Notes under the pieces: generated by a model
Databases searched by the model: none
The model's input: the letters and a program-made list of their open reading frames with translations, nothing else
Told to the model about the DNA's origin: nothing
Shown here: positions 16,224-24,833 of the stretch, piece by piece
Layout: each line of letters opens with the position of its first letter
Numbering within the stretch: the stretch's first letter is position 1
Made by a program: the position numbers and the translations under genes
Assembly: GCF_038957035.1 (NCBI RefSeq)
Contig: NZ_CP152412.1
Coordinates: 3,406,501-3,470,500 of the forward strand
DNA length: 64,000 nt
Reading direction: 5' to 3'
DNA from: Bradyrhizobium sp. B097
Lineage (GTDB): Bacteria > Pseudomonadota > Alphaproteobacteria > Rhizobiales > Xanthobacteraceae

Positions 16224-16458
16224 GATGGTCTCCTGATGGCTTCCGCGGTGGTTTCGCGGATCGCTGAAGCGTTGTGGCAACCAGAGATTACGGAGGGATG
16301 AAACATAGCACGCGGATTGCCGGTCCCGCGCATGGCTGGAAGGCGGCCGGCTTCCCTTTCCTTTGTCCGAAAAAGGCTTAGAACGGCTCTACATTGCCGG
16401 TGGCCCCCGCGGCCGGACCGGCCTAACGAACCCGACCTGCAAGCCCAAAGAGCAGCTC

Positions 16459-18111
16459 ATGAACGCCCCCTCAGCCTTCCCCGACCAGAAGCCCGTTCCG
16501 CCCTACAAGCACACCCCGCTGTTCCCGCTGGGTGCCGACACCACACCCTACAAGAAAGTGACGAGCGAGGGCGTCCGGGTCGAGAAGGTGTTGGGCAAGG
16601 ACATGCTGGTGGTGTCGCGGGAGGCGCTGCGGGCGCTGTCCGAGGCCGCCTTCGGCGACATCAACCACTATCTGCGGCCGGGCCATTTGAAGCAGCTGCG
16701 CTCGATCCTCGAGGACAAGGAAGCCAGCGACAACGACAAGTTCGTCGCCTTCGACTTCCTGAAGAACGCCAACATCGCCGCCGGCGGCGTGCTGCCGATG
16801 TGCCAGGACACTGGCACCGCGATCATCATGGGCAAGAAGGGCTGCAACGTTATCACCGACGGCGACGACGAGGCCGCGCTCTCCGAAGGCGCGCGCGACG
16901 CCTATCTGCGCCGCAATCTGCGCTACTCACAGGTCGCGCCGCTGTCGATGTATGAGGAGAAGAACACCGCCAACAACATGCCGGCGCAGTGCGAGATCTA
17001 CGCCGAGGGTGATGATGCCTACAAGTTCATGTTCATGGCCAAGGGCGGCGGCTCCGCCAACAAGAGTTTTCTGTTTCAGGCGACGCCCTCGGTGCTGACC
17101 AGGGATCGGCTGCTGGCGTTCCTGAAGGAGAAGGTGCTGACGCTCGGCACCGCGGCATGTCCCCCGTATCACCTCGCTATCGTGATTGGCGGCACCTCGG
17201 CCGAGCTCTGCATGAAGACCGTGAAGCTCGCCTCCGCGCGCTATCTCGACGCGCTGCCGACCCACGGCTCGGCCGACGGCAACGCATTCCGCGATCTCGA
17301 GATGGAGCAGGAAATCCTCAAGATGACGCAAAGCCTGGGGGTAGGCGCGCAGTTCGGTGGCAAGTATTTCTGCCACGACGTGCGCGTGATCCGGATGCCG
17401 CGCCACGGTGCCTCGCTGCCGATCGGCCTCGGCGTATCCTGTTCGGCGGACCGCCAGGTGCTCGGCAAGATCACCAGGGACGGCGTCTATCTCGAGGAGC
17501 TCGAGCACAATCCGGCGCAGTATCTGCCCGCGGTCGAGCAGTCGCTCGGCGGCGATGTCGTCAAGATCGACCTCAACCAGCCGATGAAGGATATCCTCGC
17601 GACGCTGTCACAATATCCGATCAGGACCCGCGTCTCGATGACCGGCACCATGATCGTGGCGCGCGACTCTGCCCACGCCAAGTTGCGCGAGCGGCTGGAG
17701 AAGGGCGAGCCGCTGCCGGATTATTTCAAGAACCATCCGGTCTACTACGCCGGCCCGGCCAAGACGCCCGACGGCTACGCCTCCGGCGCGTTCGGCCCGA
17801 CCACCGCCGGCCGCATGGATTCCTTCGTCGACCAGTTCCAGGCCGCGGGCGGATCGATGGTGATGGTCGCCAAGGGCAACCGCGCGGTCGCGGTGCGCGA
17901 GGCCTGCAAGAAGCACGGCGGCTTCTATCTCGGCTCGATCGGCGGCGCGGCAGCGAACCTCGCCGAGCACTGCATCAAGAAGGTCGAGGTGGTCGAGTAT
18001 CCCGAGCTCGGCATGGAAGCGATCTGGCGCGTCGAGGTGGTCGACTTCCCGGCCTTCATCATCATCGATGACAAGGGCAACGACTTCTTCAAGGAATTGA
18101 ATCTGGGTTGA
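16459..18111 (+). CDS. fumA: Fumarate hydratase, class I (iron-sulfur)
   Basis: This enzyme hydrates fumarate to malate in the TCA cycle. The 550 residues match the two-part class I fumarase: the alpha region with [20 protein letters not shown] (cluster cysteine in PMCQDTGTA) and the beta region with [16 protein letters not shown], then [11 protein letters not shown]. Further cluster cysteines are in [20 protein letters not shown] and [19 protein letters not shown]. The start at 16459 gives the normal length; an earlier in-frame start adds 32 residues without similarity. The stop overlaps the start of the DUF429 gene. Confidence 0.95.
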   Translation: MNAPSAFPDQKPVPPYKHTPLFPLGADTTPYKKVTSEGVRVEKVLGKDMLVVSREALRALSEAAFGDINHYLRPGHLKQLRSILEDKEASDNDKFVAFDFLKNANIAAGGVLPMCQDTGTAIIMGKKGCNVITDGDDEAALSEGARDAYLRRNLRYSQVAPLSMYEEKNTANNMPAQCEIYAEGDDAYKFMFMAKGGGSANKSFLFQATPSVLTRDRLLAFLKEKVLTLGTAACPPYHLAIVIGGTSAELCMKTVKLASARYLDALPTHGSADGNAFRDLEMEQEILKMTQSLGVGAQFGGKYFCHDVRVIRMPRHGASLPIGLGVSCSADRQVLGKITRDGVYLEELEHNPAQYLPAVEQSLGGDVVKIDLNQPMKDILATLSQYPIRTRVSMTGTMIVARDSAHAKLRERLEKGEPLPDYFKNHPVYYAGPAKTPDGYASGAFGPTTAGRMDSFVDQFQAAGGSMVMVAKGNRAVAVREACKKHGGFYLGSIGGAAANLAEHCIKKVEVVEYPELGMEAIWRVEVVDFPAFIIIDDKGNDFFKELNLG

Positions 18112-18782
18112 GGGCAACAGGCCTCGACGGATTCTCCAAAGGCTGGGTCGCCGTCAGCATCGACGGCGACCAGCGCACGCTTTCCTTTCACGGCGACATT
18201 GCGGACGCGCTGGCGCGTCCGTTCGATCGCGCCGGGATCGATATCCCGATCGGAATGAGCGATGACGGCCAGCGCGATTGCGATCGTCTGGCCCGCGAGC
18301 GGCTGCGTCCGCACACCTCGCGCGTCTTCACCGGTGCGCGACGCTGGCTGTGGCAGGAATTCCGTGATCCCGGTCAAGCGAACGAAGAAGCGCTGCGCCG
18401 CGGCCAGACCCGCGTCTCGCGCCAGCTCTGGCACCTCGGCAACAAGATCATGGAGGTCGACGCGTTCGTCCGCGCGAACCCCGCATGCGACATCCGCGAG
18501 GTGCATCCCGAACTGGTGTTCCTGCGGCTGAACGGCGGCACGCCACTGCCGCGCAAGAAGTCGGAGGAGGGCGATGCGCTCCGCCGCAGGCTGCTGAAGC
18601 GGTCAGGCTTTCGCGAGATCGATCGCTGGCTCACCGAGACGCGGATCGGCACCGGCGCCAAACGCGACGATGTGCTGGATGCCTGCGCGGTGGCTTTGGC
18701 TGCTCATCAACCAAGCGGCTGCGTTCCCGGGGGACCGCAGCCGCTGGATGGACATGATCTGCCGATGCAGATCTGGTTCTAG
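18108..18782 (+). CDS. DUF429 family protein (RNase H-like fold, predicted nuclease)
   Basis: This 224-residue protein starts with TTG inside TTGA, overlapping the fumA stop, so translation is probably coupled. The N-terminal motif [18 protein letters not shown] and the next acidic segment [20 protein letters not shown] fit the catalytic aspartates of the RNase H-like fold expected for DUF429. Further conserved parts are [20 protein letters not shown] and [15 protein letters not shown]. The function is unknown. The last codon joins the edge of a palindromic repeat, whose first bases make the TAG stop. Confidence 0.8.
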   Translation: MRATGLDGFSKGWVAVSIDGDQRTLSFHGDIADALARPFDRAGIDIPIGMSDDGQRDCDRLARERLRPHTSRVFTGARRWLWQEFRDPGQANEEALRRGQTRVSRQLWHLGNKIMEVDAFVRANPACDIREVHPELVFLRLNGGTPLPRKKSEEGDALRRRLLKRSGFREIDRWLTETRIGTGAKRDDVLDACAVALAAHQPSGCVPGGPQPLDGHDLPMQIWF

Positions 18783-18833
18783 AGCGTTTTCGAGCGAAGT
18801 GGACACCGGTTCGCGTGAAGAAAACGCGTCAAG
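18781..18833. repeat. Dispersed palindromic repeat, family B (copy 2)
   Basis: It runs from AGAGCGTTTTCGAGCGAAG to GAAGAAAACGCGTC and matches 5914-5969 and 44711-44765. Its first two bases complete the TAG stop codon of the DUF429 gene, so the element has set the end of that protein. Confidence 0.92.
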
Positions 18834-18850
18834 GCAAAAAGCTGGAGCGC

Positions 18851-19147
18851 TTACGCCCGCGTGCCGGTGAAGGGGAAGCTGCCCATCGGGCCGATGCCCA
18901 TCTCGCCGGAGATGCCGTCGCCTGCGACCGTGCCGGAAAATTCGAGCGTCAGCGGCATCGGATTGGTGATCGAGACCTTCCAGGCGACGCTGTCGCCGTT
19001 CACGGTGCCGTCGAAGATTTCGGTGGAGTTGCCCTCGGCGCCCTGCGTGCCGGTGAGCGTGCCGCCGGAGCTCGCCAGCGACAAGGTCGCCTTGCGCTCG
19101 CCCATCGGCGTCGTCATCGTGAGATTCCAGTTTCCGTCCACCGCCAT
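18851..19147 (-). CDS. Small conserved beta-rich protein of unknown function
   Basis: These 98 residues carry no signal or membrane helix. The chain is a series of short strands with glycines: GNWNLTMTTPMGERKATLSL, TLTGTQGAEGNS, EIFDGTVNGDSVAWKVSITN, LEFSGTVAGDGISGEMGIG, FPFTGTRA. This looks like a small beta-barrel or sandwich. The SGTVAGDGISGEM pattern is often seen in stand-alone proteins or C-terminal domains in Bradyrhizobium. It is a single gene with its own start and lies behind repeat family B. Confidence 0.65.
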   Translation of the reverse strand: MAVDGNWNLTMTTPMGERKATLSLASSGGTLTGTQGAEGNSTEIFDGTVNGDSVAWKVSITNPMPLTLEFSGTVAGDGISGEMGIGPMGSFPFTGTRA

Positions 19148-19226
19148 TGATGTCTCCCCTCCGGTAAAAAAGCGTGCGCGGGTATAGCCTATCTTGGCGC
19201 GCGCGCCTAGTTCGCGGCTGCGGCGA

Positions 19227-19781
19227 TCAGGCGCGGGCGGCGGCGCGCAGCCGGTTGCCGACCAGGAAGCGGAAAGCGACGTACTGGATCGCGAACGCGG
19301 CGATCTTGGCCCCGACCAGCACCACCGACACGTAGAACGCCCACAGCTTCATGTCGCCGGTCGCAGCGATCGCGATGGTGCCGGCGGCGAGGATGAACAT
19401 CAGCCCGGCCCAGGCGTAGCCGGCGAGAGTGGCGTATTCCGGAATGGTCTCGGTCACGATCGGCGGCAGATAGCGCAGCATCCAGCCGCGCTTGAGCATG
19501 ATCGTGCCGATCGCGATGTGGCCGATCGCGGGCTTCGCCAGCACGAAGCGCGGATCGTTGGTGAGCAGCGTCGCGCCGCCAAGCACGATCACCAGTCCAA
19601 GGCTCGCCCAGGTCATGTAGCCGAGCGCCTGTCCCCTGACGCGCGCATAGACCACTTGGGCAACCGCACCCACGATCGCAACAGCGGTGGCGATCAGGAC
19701 ATTGTTGGTGGCGAGATAGACCACCAGGAACACGATGGTGGAGAAGAAGTCGCTCGCGAGCCTGGCAAATACGCTCTTCAT
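19227..19781 (-). CDS. IspZ/YciB-family inner membrane protein (septation protein A-like)
   Basis: This 184-residue protein has five or six membrane helices. The family marks are LASDFFSTIVFLVVYLATNN at the start, RFVLAKPAIGHIAIGTIMLK in the middle and IQYVAFRFLVGNRL near the end. The YciB family includes intracellular septation protein A, whose loss disturbs division or envelope in some bacteria. It lies 57 bases behind another membrane protein of similar layout and the two probably form one operon controlled by the TetR operators at 20433-20504. Confidence 0.78.
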   Translation of the reverse strand: MKSVFARLASDFFSTIVFLVVYLATNNVLIATAVAIVGAVAQVVYARVRGQALGYMTWASLGLVIVLGGATLLTNDPRFVLAKPAIGHIAIGTIMLKRGWMLRYLPPIVTETIPEYATLAGYAWAGLMFILAAGTIAIAATGDMKLWAFYVSVVLVGAKIAAFAIQYVAFRFLVGNRLRAAARA

Positions 19782-19838
19782 CGTCGTGGTTTCCGTTTCC
19801 TCAGGCAGGATGATCGTTGTGATCTTGGTATGTTGCGT

Positions 19839-20414
19839 TCAGCGTGACGGCAGCGCGCCAGCCGGCGGCGTCCCGTACTTGGCCGCGCGATATTGCGGAT
19901 ACCAACGGGTGAAGCCCACCGCGGCGTTGCGCGCGGCGAAGGCGATCAAGAGGCCGGTCCACAGCGGCAGGGCCGGCACATAGAGCACCGCGATGTTGCC
20001 GATCAACATCAACAGCGTCGCGGCGGTCCAGGCTCCGGTGATCAGGTAGTTGGCAGTGAGGAAGCCCGGCTGCTTCGCGATCTCGGCATCGACCTGCTCC
20101 AGCGCATATTGCCGCGTGAAGGGATGGCCGATCAGGATCGAGCCGAACGACACCAGCAGGATGCCGGCATCGACGGCGATCTTCACCGCGATTGTGCTTG
20201 GCGTCGGATCGACGAAGGTGAGGTAGCTGCCGACCGCGGTGAACACGATCACCGAACCGACGCCGAGGATCTTGATGCTGCGGCCGCGCGCGATATCGAA
20301 CGCGATGACGGCAAGGCAGATCAGCGCGGCAGCGAGCAGGCTCACCGTGGCCGAGGTCACCAGCATCAGCGTGGCAAAGGCGCCGTAGGGAGCGAGGATC
20401 AGGAAGATCGTCAT
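19839..20414 (-). CDS. Multi-pass membrane protein, distant YciB/IspZ-like
   Basis: This 191-residue protein has about six membrane helices. Segments such as KIAVDAGILLVSFGSILIGH, PFTRQYALEQV and a C-terminal AFAARNAAVGFTRWYPQY resemble the layout of its downstream neighbour, suggesting a related fold, although the sequences have diverged. The ATG at 20414 was chosen because GAGG lies shortly before it; an earlier in-frame start would be inside the operator DNA. Its promoter carries the same operator pair as the carotenoid oxygenase gene, so both should answer to the TetR regulator encoded at 23318. Confidence 0.72.
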   Translation of the reverse strand: MTIFLILAPYGAFATLMLVTSATVSLLAAALICLAVIAFDIARGRSIKILGVGSVIVFTAVGSYLTFVDPTPSTIAVKIAVDAGILLVSFGSILIGHPFTRQYALEQVDAEIAKQPGFLTANYLITGAWTAATLLMLIGNIAVLYVPALPLWTGLLIAFAARNAAVGFTRWYPQYRAAKYGTPPAGALPSR

Positions 20415-20432
20415 TCGGAGCCTCGAAGGCTT

Positions 20433-20504
20433 ATCTTTACACCGTAAAGATACCGTAGAGGCGGGCAGAGGGAGCGTCAAGCGAAATCTTTACAGTGTCA
20501 AAAT
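20433..20504 (-). promoter_or_regulatory. TetR-type operator pair around the promoter of the membrane-protein operon
   Basis: Site 1 (20433-20451) is the perfect palindrome ATCTTTAC-ACC-GTAAAGAT. Site 2 (20486-20504) is ATCTTTACAGTGTCAAAAT with a weaker right half. On the minus strand a -35 TTGACG (20475-20480) and a 17-base-spaced -10 TACGGT (20452-20457) lie between them, so one site abuts the -35 and the other covers the start point. The same layout occurs at 23226-23298. Confidence 0.85.
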
Positions 20505-21013
20505 CGTGATGTGATGCTGAAAATGTGAGTTATTCCAATTGAATGGGGCCGTGATGGTTCGCTTGCTGTGTTCTTCGCGGTCGTCATGGCCGGGCTTGTC
20601 CCCGGCCATCTTCGTCTTCCGTTCAACAGGCGACAAAGGCGTGGATGTCCGGGACAGGCCCCGCGTTTTGACCGAGACGGTCGAGCTTGAAACCGGGCTT
20701 GCCGGTGCGGTCGACCCAGTTGAGGATGGCGCCGAGATCGGCCGTGGAGCGTAATCCGAAGATCAGGGCCGAAGCCGCGCAGCGCGGGTGCGATAGCGCC
20801 AGCCTTGAAGGTTTGACGTCGGTCCGGTCCACTCGCAACAGGCAGCAGCTGTCCTTGACCGTGAGTTGCTTGCGCTTTGGAAAGCGTGATTAGCTGCAAG
20901 CGAGGAAGTGCGAGGACGCGAGCGACCGCGATGGATAAGGCAACGCTAGTCACGGCCTTTGATCAAAGAGGTGACGTCGCTCCAAGGTTCGTACCGCATG
21001 GACGAAAATAACG
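20505..21013. other. Intergenic stretch with a palindromic repeat and no convincing gene
   Basis: This region of about 500 bases contains an inverted-repeat element at about 20577-20672, with GTCATGGCCGGGCTTGTCCC on one side and GTGGATGTCCGGGACAGGCCC on the other. It is a repeat type common in this group from memory. The rest (20680-21000) has short open frames on both strands, none with start signals or recognisable motifs. A decayed gene is possible but cannot be shown. Confidence 0.5.
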
Positions 21014-21673
21014 ATGAGTGGTTCAAACATGGCGGCGGCGAGTTGCAAGACAAGGCTCACAAAGGCGTGCAGTGCGGCGATGTTGATGGCCCTTCTCATG
21101 GATCCATTTCCAAAGGTCGCGGCGCAAGAGGGTATCTTCCGCTGGCGAGTCAATCGAACAGAGAAACAGTCCGTCCTCGTTCAAGCTGCGTCTGATGCAA
21201 CCGATGATTTCGGTCGTGTGGTTCTTTCCTGTGAACTTACATCTGGGAACGTCGAAGTCTCGGTGATGATGGAGGACGATCAGCGTGCCAAATTTGCGGA
21301 ACTTTTGAAGAGCGAACGCTATCCAACTGTTACGCTATCGAACGGCGGTGAGAACAATAGGTCGGTGATCGATAAGCTAGTATTCAGTGACGTGGGTGGT
21401 TGGTCGTATGCCTTTCATGTTCAGGATGATGACGAGTGGTTGGCCGATTTCGAAAAGACCGGAACGCTACGCTTTACGGTGGGAGACACCATAAACGACA
21501 GCGATAGTTTGAACGTCGGTCTCGACGCGATCGCGGCCTTTCGAGATCAGTGCAGAAAACCGCCGCAGGCATTACCCCCATCGAATCACTCCGGCGGCTC
21601 GTTGCCGTGGACCAAGCCGAATCCAAACGCATTCCCGCCGCCTCCGGTGCCCTCCGGCCAACGCGGGCAGTAA
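21014..21673 (+). CDS. Putative exported protein, AT-richer than neighbours
   Basis: This 219-residue protein has a possible signal (SAAMLMALLMDPFPKVAAQE) cleaved after VAAQ. The mature part (EGIFRWRVNRTEKQSVLVQA, then GRVVLSCELTSGNVEVSVMM) alternates polar and hydrophobic residues like a secreted beta protein. The tail is proline-rich (LPWTKPNPNAFPPPPVPSG). Codon use is less GC-biased than in nearby genes, and no family is recognised. The reading frame is long enough to be real, but it may be a horizontally acquired orphan. Confidence 0.5.
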   Translation: MSGSNMAAASCKTRLTKACSAAMLMALLMDPFPKVAAQEGIFRWRVNRTEKQSVLVQAASDATDDFGRVVLSCELTSGNVEVSVMMEDDQRAKFAELLKSERYPTVTLSNGGENNRSVIDKLVFSDVGGWSYAFHVQDDDEWLADFEKTGTLRFTVGDTINDSDSLNVGLDAIAAFRDQCRKPPQALPPSNHSGGSLPWTKPNPNAFPPPPVPSGQRGQ

Positions 21674-21800
21674 CTCTTGATCGGGTGGTCCTCTGCGGCA
21701 GGCTTTGAATCTCGACGGCCAACAAGTGTCGGTCTTGGTCAAAGCCTGCCCGGGCGTGACAGTGGAGGAATTAGCTCGTGCTGGAGAGGGCGCGCGTCGC

Positions 21801-23204
21801 CTACTCCGCCCCCACCCAATTGCCGTGGAATCCATCCGGCACGCGGTGGCCGAGATGAACCAGCGCGGTCGGGCCGGCCTCGACGTCGGTGGCGTTGAAG
21901 ACGGCGAGGTCGCTGCGGTTTTCGCGGGCGCGCCAGACCGCGGCGAGCAGCCAGCCGTCGCCCTCGGCAGCGCCCGAGCCGCGCTCGACGAAGACAGGCT
22001 CGGAGATCGTGTCGCCGGCCGGCAAGAGATATTTGCCGAGCCGCTTGCCCGCGCCGTCGACATGCACGATGCCGGACAGCGCGCCGGCCAGCGGCACGTC
22101 AGGGTCGGTGCTTGCGTGCCAACCGTGGCTATTCCTGAGACCGGCGCGGCGGTCGTCGATGCGCGGGAATTCGCCGGTCAGATCGTTGAGATAGGTTTGC
22201 GTGAAGCTGTCGGTATTCCCGGCCAGATCAAAGCTCCAGCGGCAGAGCCGGGCGCTCGATTTCTTCTCATCCGTCGGCGAGCCGTCGGGATGGGTGAACA
22301 GCGGCGGCTCCTCGTACTGCATCACGTCGGCGACGATGCGGTTGCCGTCTTCCCATGCGTTCATGACGTGGAAGACATAGCAGTTCTCGGCGCGGAACCA
22401 GACCAGATCGCTGGCTGAGCCGTTGCGCTTCATGACGCCGACATAGGCGCCTTTTCCCGGCTCCCAGGCGTAGGGCGGCTTGCCACGCATCGCGCGTTCC
22501 ATGCTGCCGGTGATCGGCAGGATCGGAAACAGCACGTGGTTCTCGGTGACGATGAAGTCGTGCACCATGCTGGCATAGGGCGCCTCGAAGCGTTCGAACC
22601 GCGTCACCACGCCGGATGAATTGACCGCGCCATACGACAACGCCGGCGTCAGCGGACCGGCGGCGTTGTAGCCGAAGAACACCATCTCGCCGGTGACCGG
22701 ATCGATCTTGGGATGGGCGGTGAAGGGGCCCGATATCGCGCCCTTGTAGTCGCAATAGCCGAGGCGGTCGAGCGTGCCGGGATCGATCTCGGTCGGCAGA
22801 TGGCCTTCCTCGAGCGCGAGCAGGCGGCCGGCGTGGAAGATGATGTTGGTGTTGGCGACGCCGCTGTCGGTGAGGGTCGTTTCCGGCGCATCAGGCAGCT
22901 TGCGGCCGAAGCCGCCGAACAGTGCGCGTCCGGCGTCGTGCTCGGCCTGCCATTTCGGGGTGCGTACCCAGCGATTGCGATAGCTGGCGCGGCCGTTCTC
23001 GAGATGGAAGGCGTGCAGCATGCCGTCACCGACGAACCAATGCGCGCCCGGCACATTGAACTGCGGATTGGGGCCGTTGCGGTACAGCGTGCCGTTCAGC
23101 TCGCGCGGCAATTCGCCTGTGATCTTCAGAAACGGCGCGTCGGCTTCAAATGGAATCGGCGCCAGATTGCTTCGCGCCGTGTTGGATGTGACCTGATCGA
23201 GCAT
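21801..23204 (-). CDS. Carotenoid cleavage oxygenase (RPE65/lignostilbene dioxygenase family)
   Basis: This 467-residue non-haem iron enzyme cleaves a double bond in carotenoids, apocarotenoids or stilbenes. The four iron-ligand histidines are all in place: H164 in GPFTAHPKIDP, H215 in YASMVHDFIVT, H279 in CYVFHVMNAWED and H460 in GFHGNWVGAE. The N-terminal ELPRELNGTLYRNGPNPQF is the family signature for the first blade of the propeller. It diverges from a TetR gene across a region with two operators, one of which covers its predicted start point. The length and motifs are normal. The substrate is unknown. Confidence 0.93.
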   Translation of the reverse strand: MLDQVTSNTARSNLAPIPFEADAPFLKITGELPRELNGTLYRNGPNPQFNVPGAHWFVGDGMLHAFHLENGRASYRNRWVRTPKWQAEHDAGRALFGGFGRKLPDAPETTLTDSGVANTNIIFHAGRLLALEEGHLPTEIDPGTLDRLGYCDYKGAISGPFTAHPKIDPVTGEMVFFGYNAAGPLTPALSYGAVNSSGVVTRFERFEAPYASMVHDFIVTENHVLFPILPITGSMERAMRGKPPYAWEPGKGAYVGVMKRNGSASDLVWFRAENCYVFHVMNAWEDGNRIVADVMQYEEPPLFTHPDGSPTDEKKSSARLCRWSFDLAGNTDSFTQTYLNDLTGEFPRIDDRRAGLRNSHGWHASTDPDVPLAGALSGIVHVDGAGKRLGKYLLPAGDTISEPVFVERGSGAAEGDGWLLAAVWRARENRSDLAVFNATDVEAGPTALVHLGHRVPDGFHGNWVGAE

Positions 23205-23225
23205 TCCGCATCTCCCTGCATTATA

Positions 23226-23298
23226 ATCTTTACACCGTAAAGATATCAGTAGGAGTGACGCCGCCGATCGTCAAGCAAAATCTTTACAGTGTAAAAAT
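23226..23298. promoter_or_regulatory. TetR-type operator pair between carotenoid oxygenase and TetR genes
   Basis: Site 1 (23226-23244) is identical to 20433-20451 over all 19 bases. Site 2 (23280-23298) is ATCTTTACAGTGTAAAAAT, with a perfect TTTACA-G-TGTAAA core. The sites start 54 bases apart (53 at the other locus). On the minus strand TTGACG (23269-23274) and TACTGA (23246-23251), 17 bases apart, form the oxygenase promoter between the sites. Binding by the divergently encoded TetR protein would block it and probably its own gene. Confidence 0.88.
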
Positions 23299-23317
23299 TG
23301 CGACATATAAGGGCCGC

Positions 23318-24040
23318 ATGGCAAGATTATCCAAAGAAAACAAGGCGACTCGTCCAACACGGGCTCCGACCCGCCGGGTTGCGCGTGCCGCCAATCGCTC
23401 GGCACCGCGGCGCCGGACCAATGACACGCCGTATCATCATGGCGATCTGCATGAAGCGCTACTGAAGGCCGCGGAGCGCGTGCTCGAGTGTGATGGACTG
23501 GCCGGACTGACACTGCGTGCGGTGGCACGCGAGGCCGGCGTGTCGCATGCCGCGCCCACGCATCATTTCGGCGATCTCACCGGATTGCTCAGTGAGCTCG
23601 CGGCGATCGGCTTCCGGCAGTTCGGCCAGGCGATGGCAGCGGCGGACGCTTCAGCGGCGACACCGCCCGAAAAGGGAGTGGCGAGCGCCAAGGCTTATGT
23701 CGCCTATGCGCAGGCGCATCCCGGCATGTATGGGCTGATGTTTCGCAGCGAGCGGCTCGATCATGAGCGGCCGTCGCTGCACGAGGCGTCCGAGGCGTCG
23801 TTCGCCGGGCTGACCCGCGGCGTCGGCGCCAGCCGACAAGAGCAGATTTCCAAGGAGCAGCTTACATTGGACCAGGCGGCCGCGATCGCGTCGGCCTGGT
23901 CGCTGGTGCATGGCTTTACCATGCTGCTGCTCGACGGCCGCCTCAAGACGATTCTGGATCGGTCGCCCGAGGGCACATCAGTGGAAGCGTTGTTGACCGC
24001 GATGCTGCGTTTGTCTGCGGGCCGCTCAGCGCGGCTGTAA
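23318..24040 (+). CDS. TetR-family transcriptional regulator
   Basis: This 240-residue regulator has a basic N-terminal extension (about 30 residues rich in R, A and T). The DNA-binding domain follows: HHGDLHEALLKAAERVLECD, then LTLRAVAREAGVSHAAPTHH and FGDLTGLLSELAAIGF. The C-terminal ligand domain contains YVAYAQAHPGMYGLMFRSER, the TetR_C_33/WHG-type pattern. The ATG at 23318 was chosen; the open frame extends upstream but would include operator DNA. The matching palindromes before the oxygenase gene and the membrane-protein operon make this the likely repressor of both, perhaps released by an apocarotenoid. Confidence 0.9.
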   Translation: MARLSKENKATRPTRAPTRRVARAANRSAPRRRTNDTPYHHGDLHEALLKAAERVLECDGLAGLTLRAVAREAGVSHAAPTHHFGDLTGLLSELAAIGFRQFGQAMAAADASAATPPEKGVASAKAYVAYAQAHPGMYGLMFRSERLDHERPSLHEASEASFAGLTRGVGASRQEQISKEQLTLDQAAAIASAWSLVHGFTMLLLDGRLKTILDRSPEGTSVEALLTAMLRLSAGRSARL

Positions 24041-24065
24041 CCGATATTGCGCCTGCGGCGGCGTT

Positions 24066-24668
24066 CTAGCGTTTCGTCAGCGATGTCGAGCGGCCGCTCT
24101 GTCCGATCGTCTTCACCTGATCCGCGCCGCATTTGAAATCGCGGGCGAAATCATCGGCGGCCTGCCGCGCCAGCTCGTTGGCGTTGGGATTGGCGGCAAC
24201 GTCGACATAGGCGACATGACAGACCTCGCCCGGCGGCAGCCGCGTTACGGCGAGCATCGCCCGTGAGACCGGGCCGCCGCGCTTGTCCTGCTCGCTGCTG
24301 TCGGCGATCTGCCAGCGCTGGATGATCGCGAAGGGTTTGCTGCCGGCGGCACGCCATTCGACCGTATCGCCGGTCGAGCTGAACGGGCCGAACCAGGCCT
24401 GCGCCGCCGGTTCCCTGGCTGCTGCCGCGCGGTTTCGGCCCACCGAGACTACTTCGCGCAGATCGCCTTCATTGATCAGCACCACAAGGCCGGATTTCCC
24501 CGGGCAGACGCGCGTGGCGCTGCCGTCCTCCTCGTTGGGCTTGCCGATCATCCGGCAGGCCTTCGGCGCGGTCGAGGTATAGCTGCTGCTGATCGTTTGG
24601 GCGGCAGCCTGACCAGGATTTGCGCTGGCGAGCGCCGCAACGATTGTTGCAAAAGCAGGATATTTCAT
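24066..24668 (-). CDS. Exported protein of unknown function
   Basis: This 200-residue protein has a signal peptide (MKYPAFATIVAALASANPGQ ending AAAQT). The mature chain has TAPKACRMIGKPNEEDGSAT, VCPGKSGLVVLINEGDLREV and LPPGEVCHVAYVDVAANPNA. Three of four cysteines are spaced as in conserved rhizobial periplasmic proteins, with no named domain that I recognise. It converges on the TetR gene and has no clear partner. Confidence 0.65.
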   Translation of the reverse strand: MKYPAFATIVAALASANPGQAAAQTISSSYTSTAPKACRMIGKPNEEDGSATRVCPGKSGLVVLINEGDLREVVSVGRNRAAAAREPAAQAWFGPFSSTGDTVEWRAAGSKPFAIIQRWQIADSSEQDKRGGPVSRAMLAVTRLPPGEVCHVAYVDVAANPNANELARQAADDFARDFKCGADQVKTIGQSGRSTSLTKR

Positions 24669-24833
24669 CGGGGGAAACCTGCGATCCGGACGTTACTTTA
24701 TGTCTGACATATGCAATCTGGGGAAGGTTCAACAGACACGCTGGAAACACCTGACAGGCGCGCGGAATCGTCCTAGAAGGGCGGCTTCGCAACTTCTGTC
24801 GCGTGCACCTTGCGTGCCTTAGCCTCGATCGTC

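Noticed and set aside
20498..20953. Minus-strand frame of 151 codons in the gap before the 21014 gene
   Set aside because: It crosses a palindromic repeat, has no ribosome-binding site and no recognisable pattern.
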